From: Micavibrio sp.
GTDB taxonomy: Bacteria > Pseudomonadota > Alphaproteobacteria > Micavibrionales > Micavibrionaceae
DNA length: 64,000 bases
Assembly (NCBI GenBank): GCA_030824965.1
Contig: JAPJQV010000008.1
Coordinates: forward strand, 1-64,000
Reading direction: 5' to 3'
Both the position numbers and the translations under genes were made by a program. This document shows positions 36,432 through 45,892 of the stretch, one piece after another. The notes under the pieces were generated by a model. It was not told the DNA's origin. It saw only the letters and a list, made by a program, of their open reading frames with translations, and did not search any database. The stretch's first letter is position 1; the number at the start of each line of letters is the position of its first letter.

Positions 36432-38933
36432 GGAAGCCGTGGTCCCAATTCCTTTTTGTGAAAGAATTTCAAGTTTGCCGCCATGCAATTTCAAAAGTGA
36501 ATGAACGAGACTCAAGCCAAGTCCTGCCCCGCCCGTGCCTTTATCCAGACGACCGTCTACAAGGCCAAAAGGCTTTGTCGCGCGATCAATTTGTTCCTGG
36601 CTCAAGCCAACACCAGTATCAGTGACGGATATTTTTAAATTACCCGAACTTTCATGCTCCGCGCTTATTGTAATTCTTCCGCCGACAGGCGTAAATTTTG
36701 CCGCGTTGGATAACAGATTGAGAAGCATCTGTTTAACGGCGACTTCTTCCGCGATCATCTTCGGCAATTTATCTGAAACGTTATCAATGACGGTCAGGTT
36801 ATTTTGATTGATTTTGCTTTTGCTAAGATCGAGGCAGATTGTCACGATCTTTCTTATATCGACCATGCTTTCGTTAAGTTCACGCTCTCCTGCATCTATT
36901 CTTGAAATATCAAGGATCTGATTGATGATGCCCAGAAGATGTTTTCCACTATCGTAGATATTCCCGGCATATTCCGTGTATGATTTTGGTTCTATCGGGC
37001 CAAAGACTTCATTCTTTATAATTTCCGAGAAACCAATAATTGAGTTAAGCGGCGTACGAAGCTCGTGGCTGATATTGGCAAGAAATTCTGATTTTGCACG
37101 GCTGGCCATATCCGAATGCATCTTTGCTTCTTTAAGCTGGACCTCGCCTTCTTTGCGTTGCGTAATATCTTCAATACTGCCTTCATAATACAAGACATTT
37201 GAAAAGCCATCCAACACGGCGCGGAAATTCTCGCGAACCCATATTTCCTCGCCGCCTTTACGCTTGGCCTTTGTTTCATAAAACGATGAATCCAGAGAGC
37301 CGGAAGAATGGCTTCGTAAAAATTGCGCCCTTTCTTGCGGGTTCACGAATAATTCTTCATGCGCATTACGGATATTATAAACCATATCATCCGGGGTATC
37401 GTAACCGAATATACGTGCCAAGGCCGGGTTTGCAGATAAAAACTGACCTTCAGGCGTCAGTTGGTAGATCCCGCCCGCCGCATTTTCCCAGATCGTCTTA
37501 TATTTCCGCTCTGCTTCGTTCAGGGCTTTTTCTGCCCTTTGACGCTCCTCGATATCGGTAAAGCTTCCCATGACGCGAAGATTACGCGCTTCATCCTGAC
37601 GTAACATTGAAACAACCATTTCAACCGATCTAAATGTTCCTTCGATCGTTCGCAATTTTGTCAATGCCCGATAAGCCGTTTTCTGTCCTTTGGCAAGCAG
37701 CGCTATGTTTTGTTTTTGCTCTTCCTGATCCGGCGGATAGATCATCTCGAAAAGATCGCGCCCCATGGAAGTTTCAAGATCAAATCCGGTAATCTTCGTC
37801 CACGCCTCGTTTAAGAACATGATATTCCCGTTCGGCAGTACTTCAAATATGGCATCGCTGATCGCGTTAATGATCGCGTGATTTTCGCGCTCGGATTTTC
37901 TTAACGTTTGGAAAAGTTTTTCCCTTTCCCTTATCTGGTCATTAAGTTCATCATTCTTTTCCTCCAAATCTGAATTGACTTGAGAAAGAATTTTCGATTT
38001 CCTGAAATTATTTGAAACGTAGAACCATAGAATAGTTGTTACGATAATTCCAAATCCTGCAATCAACCAAGGAAGAAATTCAAGAACGCTATTGCTGCTC
38101 TTTTTAAATATAACCTGAACTTTTATCGGCTTGTTTGCGAACTTAACTTCAAAATCATACTGGAACTTCTGACCGATCGAAATCATATCTCCTTGAGTAT
38201 CTTCAAGAAAATAAAGTATGGCTTTGTTCGAGTTATCCCAGAAAATAGTCTTCGAAACGTAATTAGGTGAAAGGATCTGCTCTCGGCTTAATATTTTATC
38301 GATTGCCGAAAATCCTGCCAGATAGCCGATTGTCTGCTTTTGGGTATCCTTTATAGCCCTTACCAAAGCAAAACCTCTGGTCTGGACAATCCCCTTGTCT
38401 TCATACATTCCCGATTTAGTTGCCTCGGAAACATGCAAAAAATTATCTGGCTGCGTTTTGGCTTGATTAAGGATGGCAGAAACAACCGAAGGCTTTACGA
38501 TCTTGCCATGGCCGCTGAAATTTCCATCTTTTAAATCGAGGGATTGTGAAGGGCTTTTAACCGGAATCCACAATATGGCATCGAAGTTTTTTGTATTGAT
38601 GCGCGCCGTTACCGGGCTTTCAACAAAATCTCCTGAGCTATTTAAAGAATAGTTTTGAAAAGACGATGCGAAATCGTTCATCGTGTCATGGAAATCTTTT
38701 ACCTTTTCTATAACGATCTGCTTTGCACTGACACCTGATTGCAGATAGTCGTTTCGCAATATCTGGGTAATAAAAAGCTGGACCGTCCAGAAAGAAGCGA
38801 CTGTCAGGATAATGCCGTTGGTCAGTACCATGATATGAACCATGTGGTCTTTCAACCAGGTCCAAATCTCGTGCTTCGGTTTTTCAGCTTTGTTTCTGTT
38901 ATTTATAGTCATCTTGGCCATTTTATCGATCAC
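36402..38933 (-). CDS. Membrane PAS-PAS sensor histidine kinase
   Basis: 843 aa. Order: TM1 (about 33-57), a periplasmic sensor (about 60-285), TM2 (about 286-306), a coiled coil (315-350), PAS 1 (about 350-465), PAS 2 (about 475-595), HisKA with H623 (FLANISHELRTPLNSIIGF), HATPase (about 680-840) with NLLSNAAKF, DTGVGLS and GGAGLGLSL. The sensor has LWIPVK and other features loosely like CHASE domains. No receiver domain and no response regulator gene is adjacent, so its partner is elsewhere. Confidence 0.9.
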   Translation of the reverse strand: MIDKMAKMTINNRNKAEKPKHEIWTWLKDHMVHIMVLTNGIILTVASFWTVQLFITQILRNDYLQSGVSAKQIVIEKVKDFHDTMNDFASSFQNYSLNSSGDFVESPVTARINTKNFDAILWIPVKSPSQSLDLKDGNFSGHGKIVKPSVVSAILNQAKTQPDNFLHVSEATKSGMYEDKGIVQTRGFALVRAIKDTQKQTIGYLAGFSAIDKILSREQILSPNYVSKTIFWDNSNKAILYFLEDTQGDMISIGQKFQYDFEVKFANKPIKVQVIFKKSSNSVLEFLPWLIAGFGIIVTTILWFYVSNNFRKSKILSQVNSDLEEKNDELNDQIREREKLFQTLRKSERENHAIINAISDAIFEVLPNGNIMFLNEAWTKITGFDLETSMGRDLFEMIYPPDQEEQKQNIALLAKGQKTAYRALTKLRTIEGTFRSVEMVVSMLRQDEARNLRVMGSFTDIEERQRAEKALNEAERKYKTIWENAAGGIYQLTPEGQFLSANPALARIFGYDTPDDMVYNIRNAHEELFVNPQERAQFLRSHSSGSLDSSFYETKAKRKGGEEIWVRENFRAVLDGFSNVLYYEGSIEDITQRKEGEVQLKEAKMHSDMASRAKSEFLANISHELRTPLNSIIGFSEIIKNEVFGPIEPKSYTEYAGNIYDSGKHLLGIINQILDISRIDAGERELNESMVDIRKIVTICLDLSKSKINQNNLTVIDNVSDKLPKMIAEEVAVKQMLLNLLSNAAKFTPVGGRITISAEHESSGNLKISVTDTGVGLSQEQIDRATKPFGLVDGRLDKGTGGAGLGLSLVHSLLKLHGGKLEILSQKGIGTTASLIFPAARIQ

Positions 38934-39076
38934 AGCCTTAATTTGCCTGAAGAGCGTTAAGTATCTGCTAATATTACTTTTTTCATAAAATAAAAACCCT
39001 CCTTTATTGTACTTCCTTGGTTATAAGTGATATGTTCGTTTAAGATTTTTTTAACAATCAAGCTATGGAGCTTCTT

Positions 39077-39532
39077 ATGATGACTAAAAATCCTTTCTTC
39101 GATAACTGGCTGAAAGTTGATTTTACTAAATCCGTTCCCGGATTTGGTAGCGCTCCCGTTGATATGAAGAACATCATGGAATCAAGCCGTAAAACGTTTC
39201 AGGCGATTACCGAAGCTCAACAGGTCGCTATCGAGAGCATGCAAACAATTGCGCAACGCCAGGGCGAACTTCTTTCTCAATTCGTTCAAGACCAATCTGC
39301 GATTGCCCGCGACATAGCAAATGAAGGTACGCCGGAAGAGAAAATCGCCCGTTCGGCGGAAATGTTCAGCAAGGCTTATGAGAAAACTATTTCCAGCTCT
39401 CGTGAAGTCGCCGACCTTTTAAATAAATCAACGCGCGAAGCCAGCGATATCATAAATAATCGCGTTAAAGGCGCATTGAATGAATTAAAAACTACAGTGG
39501 AAGAGAATCCAGTAACAAACAAAGCCGCTTGA
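39077..39532 (+). CDS. Phasin family protein
   Basis: About 151 aa, amphipathic helices, phasin_2 type (FQAITEAQQVAIESMQTIAQ, then RQGELL). Phasins coat PHA granules and control their number and size. The ATG at 39077 is chosen because GGAG lies 6 bases upstream; the ATG at 39065 overlaps that site. It belongs functionally with the phaCAB and phaR genes 15-18 kb away and may be a PhaR target, but no clear operator was seen upstream. Confidence 0.9.
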   Translation: MMTKNPFFDNWLKVDFTKSVPGFGSAPVDMKNIMESSRKTFQAITEAQQVAIESMQTIAQRQGELLSQFVQDQSAIARDIANEGTPEEKIARSAEMFSKAYEKTISSSREVADLLNKSTREASDIINNRVKGALNELKTTVEENPVTNKAA

Positions 39533-39550
39533 TTCAGTTAAAAAAATTAC

Positions 39551-39584
39551 GGATGGGAACCGGCAACGGTTTCCATCCTTTTTT
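39551..39584 (+). terminator. Intrinsic terminator of the phasin gene
   Basis: 12-bp stem (39551-39562 with 39567-39578, one G-T pair), GCAA tetraloop, T-run. Confidence 0.88.
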
Positions 39585-39595
39585 ATAGAGAAAAC

Positions 39596-39931
39596 ATGAC
39601 GATAAGTTACGACGATTTTCTAAAAGTAGATATTCGCATCGGCACGATAATCGAAGTCGCCGAATTTCCTGAAGCTCGCCGCCCTGCCTATAAACTCAAG
39701 ATAGATTTTGGTCAAGAAATAGGCATTAAAAGATCGTCAGCCCAGATTACAGCTTTGTATAAAGCTGCTGATCTTGTGGGAAAACAGATTCAGGCGGTAG
39801 TAAATTTCCCGCCAAAGCAAGTCGGAAAATTCATGTCGGAAGTTCTGGTTCTCGGTGTTTCAGACAATGAAGGAAATATTGTCATCTTGCAGCCGCAAAA
39901 TCGGGTTCCAAATGGACAGCGCTTGCACTAA
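39596..39931 (+). CDS. csaA: CsaA-like tRNA-binding domain protein
   Basis: 111 aa, an OB-fold tRNA-binding domain: DFLKVDIRIGTIIEVAEFPE, KRSSAQIT, VNFPPKQVGKFMSEVLVLG. CsaA in Bacillus is a chaperone linked to protein export; in other bacteria its role is less clear. Separated from the phasin by a terminator. The last 4 bases overlap the convergent kinase gene. Confidence 0.9.
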   Translation: MTISYDDFLKVDIRIGTIIEVAEFPEARRPAYKLKIDFGQEIGIKRSSAQITALYKAADLVGKQIQAVVNFPPKQVGKFMSEVLVLGVSDNEGNIVILQPQNRVPNGQRLH

Positions 39932-41277
39932 ACGGGTAAGTTGATAATAGCTTTTACACCGCCATGGCGACTTTCTTCCAGCCATAGTTGCCCGCCATGA
40001 GAATGAACGATATCCCTTGAGATGGGCAAACCCAATCCGACGCCGCCGGTTGCGGCATTGCGTGATGTGTCAGCGCGGAAAAACGGCTTGAAAACATCTT
40101 CCCTTAAATTCTCCGGAACACCCGCTCCGTTATCTTCAATTGAAATAACAATTTCATCATTTTCGCGGAAAGCTTCGACCCATATTTTATCTGCGTACTT
40201 CTCTGCATTTGAAATCAGATTTTGAAGAACGCGCGAGAAAGCGACAGGTCGCAATGAAATGTATAAATCGCCAGTCATATCGACCTCGACAGTTTTGCCA
40301 TGACGCTGCGCTATATTCACCTGCCTGGCAATTAACTCTTTCAGGTCAATCCTATCGACCGGCTCCCTGCCCTCGCCACGAACGAACTCAAGATAGGAAT
40401 TGATCATGCGCTCCATGTCATTGACGTCTTCTTTCAATGCTTCGGCATCCGTCGCTTCCGGCAGCATCGAGAGCCCCAACTTCAATCTGGTCAACGGCGT
40501 TCGCAAATCGTGGGAAATACCCGCCAGCATCGTCGTCCTTTGCTCAATTTGACGACGAATACGCTCATGCATGCTGATAAAAGCCCGCGCGGCGGATCTG
40601 ACTTCACGCGCGCCTTCCGGTTTAAAGCTCGGTATATCCCGCCCCATTCCAAGACGTTCTGCCGCAATCGCCAGTCTGTGAATAGGCCGTATCTGGTTAC
40701 GCATGAAAATCACGGCAATTGTGAACAGGACCAGTGAAGATCCTATCATCCAGAGCAGGAAAATATAGGCCGACGTAGAGAAAAGCCTGCGTTCTAATAC
40801 ATAAACATGAAATACACCCCATGGCATCTGAATACTGATATCCGCCCATTTATCTTCTGGTCCGAAGGAAAGATAGAATGGCCGGCCGACATATTTTTCA
40901 AGTTGGTAAGAAAGAGCCTCGGCCGATAAAGGCTCCCATGTTCCTGATGTTTCGACACCTGGACTGATCCGTCTTCCCGGTTCAGCCGTAATAAGCAGGT
41001 CCAATTTTTTTTCGCCCAGTATCCGAAGGCTGGCTAGAAGGTTCGGATCGTATTGATCGCCCATCATATCGGCGAATATCCCGATTTCCCCGGCTACGGC
41101 AAAGGCCATTCTTGAGGCCACCTTCCGCCAATGATTGTCGACGAAAACAATCGTCACGACAATCTGAAACAGTAATACCGGAACGACGATAATCAGCAGC
41201 GATCTTGCGAATAGCGTTCTGGGCAGTATTTTTCTGAGCCAATACCAGAGATTAAGATATTTGAATCTGAACTTCAC
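39928..41277 (-). CDS. EnvZ-like sensor histidine kinase
   Basis: 449 aa. TM1 (about 25-46), periplasmic loop (47-168), TM2 (about 170-192), HAMP (about 193-245), HisKA with H256 (GISHDLRTPLTRLK), HATPase (about 340-449) with NLISNAEKYA, DNGAGVP and GGVGLGL. Its start overlaps the stop of the response regulator by 4 bp, a standard pair. The stimulus is unknown; EnvZ-type pairs in alphaproteobacteria often act on envelope functions. Confidence 0.93.
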   Translation of the reverse strand: MKFRFKYLNLWYWLRKILPRTLFARSLLIIVVPVLLFQIVVTIVFVDNHWRKVASRMAFAVAGEIGIFADMMGDQYDPNLLASLRILGEKKLDLLITAEPGRRISPGVETSGTWEPLSAEALSYQLEKYVGRPFYLSFGPEDKWADISIQMPWGVFHVYVLERRLFSTSAYIFLLWMIGSSLVLFTIAVIFMRNQIRPIHRLAIAAERLGMGRDIPSFKPEGAREVRSAARAFISMHERIRRQIEQRTTMLAGISHDLRTPLTRLKLGLSMLPEATDAEALKEDVNDMERMINSYLEFVRGEGREPVDRIDLKELIARQVNIAQRHGKTVEVDMTGDLYISLRPVAFSRVLQNLISNAEKYADKIWVEAFRENDEIVISIEDNGAGVPENLREDVFKPFFRADTSRNAATGGVGLGLPISRDIVHSHGGQLWLEESRHGGVKAIINLPV

Positions 41278-41987
41278 AATTCTTTACCAACTCTAAGCAT
41301 GTATCCCTGCCCGCGAATGGTTTGCAGATAACGCGGAGCGCGGCTGTCATCTTCGATTTTGCGTCGCAGCCTTGTTACCTGTACGTCAATAGTGCGGTCG
41401 TTGCCATCCAGCCCACACAACCGGGCAAGCTCCTCCCGACTTAAAATACGTCCGGCTTGCGTTGCCAGGATCTCAAGTAAATTTCCTTCGACAGAGGTTA
41501 GACGTATGGTTTCGTCGGAATTCTGCAATTCCTTAAGCGCGGAATCGTAAAACCATTTGCCGAGCTGAAAACCCGCCTTTGTATCAAGCTTCTCCGGCCT
41601 GCGCCGTAAGATGGCTCTCAATCGCAAGAGTAATTCTTTTGGCTCGAAGGGCTTGGCAAGATAATCGTCCGCCCCTGTCTCAAGCCCCAATATGCGGTCG
41701 GTTGCCTCACCTAAAGCGGTAAGAAGCAGGATTGGAATATCGGATGACTTGCGAATATCCGTCGTGAATTGCAATCCCGTCCGTCCGGGCATCATGACAT
41801 CGACGATTAGAACATCAAAAAAAGCATGCTTAAGGATTTCATCCGCATGATCGGCATCACGCGCGGTCGCAACAACAAATTGATTTTCTTTCAGGTAACG
41901 CGACAAAAGCGTTCTGATCCTGTCATCATCGTCGATTATCAGGACATGCGGTTTTTTACCATCGGCAAAGAGAGAGGTTTCGGCCAT
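41274..41987 (-). CDS. OmpR-family response regulator
   Basis: 237 aa. Receiver domain with acidic pocket IIDDDD (17-22), phosphoacceptor D63 (IVDVMMPG), T90 and K112; winged-helix DNA-binding domain about 140-235 (RILSREELARLCGLDGNDRT, RRKIEDD, YLQTIRGQGYML). Coupled to the kinase gene downstream. Divergent from ilvE. Confidence 0.94.
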   Translation of the reverse strand: MAETSLFADGKKPHVLIIDDDDRIRTLLSRYLKENQFVVATARDADHADEILKHAFFDVLIVDVMMPGRTGLQFTTDIRKSSDIPILLLTALGEATDRILGLETGADDYLAKPFEPKELLLRLRAILRRRPEKLDTKAGFQLGKWFYDSALKELQNSDETIRLTSVEGNLLEILATQAGRILSREELARLCGLDGNDRTIDVQVTRLRRKIEDDSRAPRYLQTIRGQGYMLRVGKEL

Positions 41988-42065
41988 GCAATATTTATAT
42001 CATCTTGTCTTGCAAAGATGAATTACTTATCATACGGGCCTTAACCTAAATCAAGGCTGGCTTAT

Positions 42066-42938
42066 ATGACACTCATTCCTTTCGACGACCGCGATGGCTT
42101 TATCTGGTTTGACGGCAAACTGGTTCCTTGGCGCGAAGCGAAAATCCATGTCATGAGCCACGGGCTTCATTATGGAAGCGGCGTTTTTGAGGGTGAACGC
42201 TGTTACAACGGAAAAATCTTTAAAAGCACCGAGCATTCACAGCGCTTGATCGATTCCGCCAGGATGCTCGGCATGGAAGTTCCCTATACGGTTGAAGAAA
42301 TTAACTCGGCTAAAATAGAAACTCTTAAAGCCAATAATATGACCGATGCCTATGTCCGGCCTGTCGCCTGGCGCGGGTCGGAGCAAATGGGGATCGCCGC
42401 CCGTCTGACAAAAACCCACATGGCGATAGCCGTATGGGACTGGCCGAGTTATTTTTCGCCGGAACTTCTCGAAAAAGGTATCTCTTTGATAACCTCGCGC
42501 TGGAAAAAGCCCTCGCCTGAAACAGCCCCTTGCCATGCCAAAGCCGCCGGGCTCTATATGATCAACACCATGTCCAAACACGAAGCCGAAGACGCCGGAT
42601 ATACCGATGCCCTCATGCTCGACTATCGCGGTTACCCCGTTGAAGCCACAGGCGCGAACCTGTTCCGCATCAAGGGCAAAACTATTCGCACACCAAAACC
42701 TGATTGTTTTCTGAACGGCATCACCCGCCTTACCGTCATCGACCTGGCCCGCTCGCTCGGCTATACGGTTGAAGAAGACACGATCACTATGGAAGATTTA
42801 TTATCTGCTGATGAAGTCTTCGTTACCGGGACGGCGGCGGAAGTCACGGCTGTCGGTAAAATCGATAAGACCACATATTCGGTTGGACAGGTTACGCGTC
42901 ATATCCGCGAAGAATATGCCAAGCTGGTTAGAGCTTAA
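42066..42938 (+). CDS. ilvE: Branched-chain amino acid aminotransferase
   Basis: Class IV PLP aminotransferase, last step of Val, Leu and Ile synthesis. 290 aa. Seen: HYGSGVFEGERCY, K159 that forms the Schiff base (CHAKAAGLYM), EATGANLFRIKGK and GITRLTVIDLAR. Complements ilvD elsewhere in the window. It ends directly against the stop of the leftward gene at 42939. Confidence 0.94.
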   Translation: MTLIPFDDRDGFIWFDGKLVPWREAKIHVMSHGLHYGSGVFEGERCYNGKIFKSTEHSQRLIDSARMLGMEVPYTVEEINSAKIETLKANNMTDAYVRPVAWRGSEQMGIAARLTKTHMAIAVWDWPSYFSPELLEKGISLITSRWKKPSPETAPCHAKAAGLYMINTMSKHEAEDAGYTDALMLDYRGYPVEATGANLFRIKGKTIRTPKPDCFLNGITRLTVIDLARSLGYTVEEDTITMEDLLSADEVFVTGTAAEVTAVGKIDKTTYSVGQVTRHIREEYAKLVRA

Positions 42939-43283
42939 CTAAAATTTGTCCACAGAGAATGCAGCAACTTCCATTCTGATACTGTCAGGCGTTCGCACAA
43001 CCTTATTTCCCCGCGCTTTGGCAGAGCGCATCACGCGCTCAAATGCTTGCTGCAAAGCCAGACCTGTGTCATTTCCTTTAGGCCAGACCATATCCGTGCC
43101 TCCCATTACTTCAAGTAAATGCCGTGCGGATATGTCTTCCTGTGCAATGCTGATCTGCCCTAACGCGTTCACATTAAATACAATATCGCAGCTCACTTTC
43201 TCCAGATAATCACTTCCCTTTTGAGCAGAAGCCGCTACCCGCGCATTATGCGCGGCCTCCATTTTAGATATATAGCTACTCAT
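42939..43283 (-). CDS. Hypothetical protein (114 aa)
   Basis: No family recognised. ATG at 43283 with a GAGGG sequence 5 bases upstream. No signal peptide. It contains one cysteine and a mixed alpha/beta pattern with ARHLLEVMGGTDMVWPKGND and a helix near the end. Probably monocistronic. It lies downstream of the EF-hand gene, whose terminator separates the two. Confidence 0.6.
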   Translation of the reverse strand: MSSYISKMEAAHNARVAASAQKGSDYLEKVSCDIVFNVNALGQISIAQEDISARHLLEVMGGTDMVWPKGNDTGLALQQAFERVMRSAKARGNKVVRTPDSIRMEVAAFSVDKF

Positions 43284-43334
43284 CAAACCCTCTTATTTTT
43301 CAAATCATTAGCACGCAATATTTTATTTCGACAC

Positions 43335-43366
43335 AAAAAAACCTCCCGCTGGAGGGGAGGCTTTTT
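43335..43366 (-). terminator. Terminator of the EF-hand gene
   Basis: Stem CCTCCC / GGGAGG with flanking A/T runs pairing across one mismatch; T-run on the minus strand, 17 bases beyond the stop of the EF-hand gene. Confidence 0.7.
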
Positions 43367-43382
43367 CAGAAAGAAGTTGAGA

Positions 43383-44012
43383 TTATTTCTTACTGTTCGC
43401 CTCAATGCGAGCCGCATAAGCATTGATCTCATAATTGGTCAGCTTACCATTGCCATCCTTATCGAAGCTGGCAAATGTTTTGGCATTGGCAAAGCCATTA
43501 GCCGTGAACTCGTCCTTGCTCAAGGATTTATTGCCGTCCGTGTCGAGGCTCATCAAATCATATTTCTTTGAAAGAGCGGAAAGCTTTGCCGGAGGGGAGA
43601 CTTTCGGCTTTTTAGGCTCTTCCTTTTTCTCTTCAACAACTGGCTCTGTAGCAGGCGTTTCTGCAGCTGTCGTATCAGGCGTTGTCGTGTCGATTGTTGC
43701 CGGAGCTGTTTCCGTAGTTGTCGGCGCATCCGCAGGAACTGTCGTATCCGCCGGAGCCGTATCGATAGTTACAGGAGCGGTTTCAGTCGTTGTTGTCGCT
43801 GGCGCAGTTGCGTCCGATGCTGGTGCAGCACTTGGATCGGAAGAAGTTGTCATAGGATCTGCGGCAGGCATATCGAGGGTCGGGGCAGCTTCGGCAGGAG
43901 CTGTATCAGTCGTGGCGGTCGCCGTATCGACAGAAGAGTCGGATGTTGCGAAAGCCGGGCTTGCTAAAAGAGACAAGGCTGCGGCAGAGAGAAGAATTTT
44001 GCGGGCGTTCAT
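43383..44012 (-). CDS. Exported EF-hand protein with Thr/Ala/Pro-rich linker
   Basis: 209 aa. Signal peptide (residues 1-22, cleavage at AFA). Residues about 25-125 are a low-complexity Thr, Ala, Pro and Asp-rich linker with repeats of the type TTTETAPATIDT. Two EF-hand loops follow: DTDGNKSLSKDE (about 156-167) and DKDGNGKLTNYE (about 184-195), both with the acidic and glycine positions of calcium-binding loops. The linker may extend the calcium-binding unit from the membrane or wall. Ligand and role unknown. Confidence 0.8.
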   Translation of the reverse strand: MNARKILLSAAALSLLASPAFATSDSSVDTATATTDTAPAEAAPTLDMPAADPMTTSSDPSAAPASDATAPATTTTETAPVTIDTAPADTTVPADAPTTTETAPATIDTTTPDTTAAETPATEPVVEEKKEEPKKPKVSPPAKLSALSKKYDLMSLDTDGNKSLSKDEFTANGFANAKTFASFDKDGNGKLTNYEINAYAARIEANSKK

Positions 44013-44088
44013 GAAATTAGGGTCCTTTCCTAGTGGAAGAAGATTAGCTCAAGCTCCGACAGTTTTAAAGACCCTGATGCCTATATTT

Positions 44089-45186
44089 TTAAACATTGAA
44101 CCTGAAATGAACGACATCGCCGTCGGCAACGACATACTCTTTACCTTCCTGCCGCGCTTTTCCAACGTCTTTAGCTCCCTGTTCGCCTTTATAGGCAATG
44201 AAATCTGCAAAGGAGATAACCTCGGCCTTGATAAAGCCCTTTTCGAAATCGGTATGGATGACGCCTGCTGCCTGCGGCGCTTTATCGCCTTTATGGATCG
44301 TCCAGGCTCTCGCTTCTTTCGGACCTACCGTAAAATAAGTTTGCAGGCCAAGCGTATTGTATCCAGCGCGGATAATCTTATCGAGACCCGGCTCTTCCAA
44401 ACCCAGCGAATCCAGAAATTCTTTTTTATCTTCTGGTGAACCCAGCTGAGCGATTTGCGATTCAATTTCGGCGCAAATAACGACGCTCTCCGTACCGTTC
44501 GCTTTGGCCATGGCCTCTACTTTCTTTGTCAACTCGTTACCTGTTGCCACGTCCTTTTCGAGAACGTTTGCGATGTAGACAACACGCTTGCTTGATAGAA
44601 GCTGAAGCATATCGAACATTTGTTTCTCATCATCGGATATAGAAACACTACGCGCAGGCTCACCTTCATCGAGCGCTGCTTTGATGCGCTTCATGAGATC
44701 AAGTTGTCCGGCAAGGCTTTTATCGTTCTTTGCCTTTTTCGTTACGTTATCGATCTGACGCTCAAGGCTTTCCATGTCGGCGATCATCAGTTCCATTTCG
44801 ATGATTTCCGCATCGCGGATCGGATCGACAGAGCCTTCGACATGCGTGATATTCTCATCATCGAAACAGCGCAGCACGTGAATGATCGCATCGGTTTCAC
44901 GAATATTCGCCAAAAATTTATTTCCCAATCCCTCACCTTTTGAGGCGCCTTTGACAAGACCCGCAATATCCACAATCTCTAATTGCGTCGGAATGATTTT
45001 CTGCGACTTGCCGATCTCCGCCAATTGATCGAGGCGGTTATCGGGAACCGCGACGCGCCCCACATTCGGCTCGATCGTACAGAAAGGGAAATTCGCCGCC
45101 TGCGCCGCTGCCGTTGCCGTCAGTGCATTGAATAAGGTCGATTTCCCGACATTCGGCAACCCTACAATCCCGCAATTAAATCCCAT
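44089..45186 (-). CDS. ychF: Redox-regulated ATPase YchF
   Basis: OBG-family P-loop protein that prefers ATP and associates with ribosomes. 365 aa. Seen: [15 protein letters not shown] (8-22), [12 protein letters not shown] (switch I), [17 protein letters not shown] (G3), and the C-terminal TGS domain with [15 protein letters not shown]. Last gene of the prs-rplY-pth-ychF cluster, 1 base after pth. Confidence 0.95.
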   Translation of the reverse strand: MGFNCGIVGLPNVGKSTLFNALTATAAAQAANFPFCTIEPNVGRVAVPDNRLDQLAEIGKSQKIIPTQLEIVDIAGLVKGASKGEGLGNKFLANIRETDAIIHVLRCFDDENITHVEGSVDPIRDAEIIEMELMIADMESLERQIDNVTKKAKNDKSLAGQLDLMKRIKAALDEGEPARSVSISDDEKQMFDMLQLLSSKRVVYIANVLEKDVATGNELTKKVEAMAKANGTESVVICAEIESQIAQLGSPEDKKEFLDSLGLEEPGLDKIIRAGYNTLGLQTYFTVGPKEARAWTIHKGDKAPQAAGVIHTDFEKGFIKAEVISFADFIAYKGEQGAKDVGKARQEGKEYVVADGDVVHFRFNV

Positions 45187-45187
45187 T

Positions 45188-45790
45188 TTATTCTTCCTTT
45201 TTTTCTTTTTTCACTTTTGCCGGCTGCAGCAAAAGTGCAACCTTCGTCATAAATTCTTCGTCTTTGTTTTGCAGGATTAGCGGCAGTGTATCAACGATTG
45301 ATTTGAGAAATTTTTCTAAATTCTCTTCTTCTGCCTTGGCAAAATTGCCCAAAACATAACCTGTCACCCTGTCCCTGTCGCCCGGATGCCCAATACCTAA
45401 ACGAACACGTTTATAAGCAGGCGTGCCGAGCCACTCATCCATGGATCGCAAACCATTATGCCCACCGGCGCCGCCGCCTGTTTTTACTTTCACCCGGAAA
45501 GGCGCGATATCAAGCTCGTCATGGAAAGCGATAATATTCGCAGGCGGAATTTTATAAAATTTGGCAGCCTCCGCCACCGATTTTCCCGAATTGTTCATAA
45601 AGGTCATCGGCTTTAAAAGCGCGACTTTGTTTCCGTTGATAGTACCTTCGGCGTACTCACCCTGATACTTCTTTTTAAATGGAACGAAGGCGTATTTATC
45701 TGCAATTCGATCAACCGTCATAAAGCCTATGTTATGACGATGGCGTTCATATTCTTTTCCAGGGTTGCCGAGGCCAACTAGTAGAAACAT
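45188..45790 (-). CDS. pth: Peptidyl-tRNA hydrolase
   Basis: Recycles peptidyl-tRNA released during translation. 200 aa from the ATG at 45790; a longer in-frame ORF reaches through the rplY terminator and is rejected. Active-site residues N9, H19, N67, D91 and N112 are all visible (VGLGNPGKEYE, RHNIGF, MNNSG, FHDELD, GGHNGL). A Lys/Glu-rich tail ends the protein. Confidence 0.95.
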   Translation of the reverse strand: MFLLVGLGNPGKEYERHRHNIGFMTVDRIADKYAFVPFKKKYQGEYAEGTINGNKVALLKPMTFMNNSGKSVAEAAKFYKIPPANIIAFHDELDIAPFRVKVKTGGGAGGHNGLRSMDEWLGTPAYKRVRLGIGHPGDRDRVTGYVLGNFAKAEEENLEKFLKSIVDTLPLILQNKDEEFMTKVALLLQPAKVKKEKKEE

Positions 45791-45830
45791 TACTTTGCTG
45801 TTATTCCCACAACATCGGGAATCTCCCTTA

Positions 45831-45862
45831 AAAAACAATCCGCGCAAAACTGCGCGGATTGT
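45831..45862 (-). terminator. Intrinsic terminator after rplY
   Basis: 12-bp perfect stem (45835-45846 with 45851-45862), loop AAAC, T-run on the minus strand. It lies between rplY and pth, so pth-ychF expression depends on readthrough or an own promoter. Confidence 0.85.
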
Positions 45863-45892
45863 ACTGAATTTAATTTCAACGGTCACGCCGTG

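Noticed and set aside
43435..44439. 334-codon plus-strand ORF across the EF-hand and ychF genes
   Set aside because: It is the antisense shadow of two well supported genes; its Ser/Val/Gly composition mirrors the Thr/Ala-rich linker.
45791..45886. N-terminal extension of pth
   Set aside because: It would be translated through the rplY terminator hairpin; the conserved N terminus starts at 45790.
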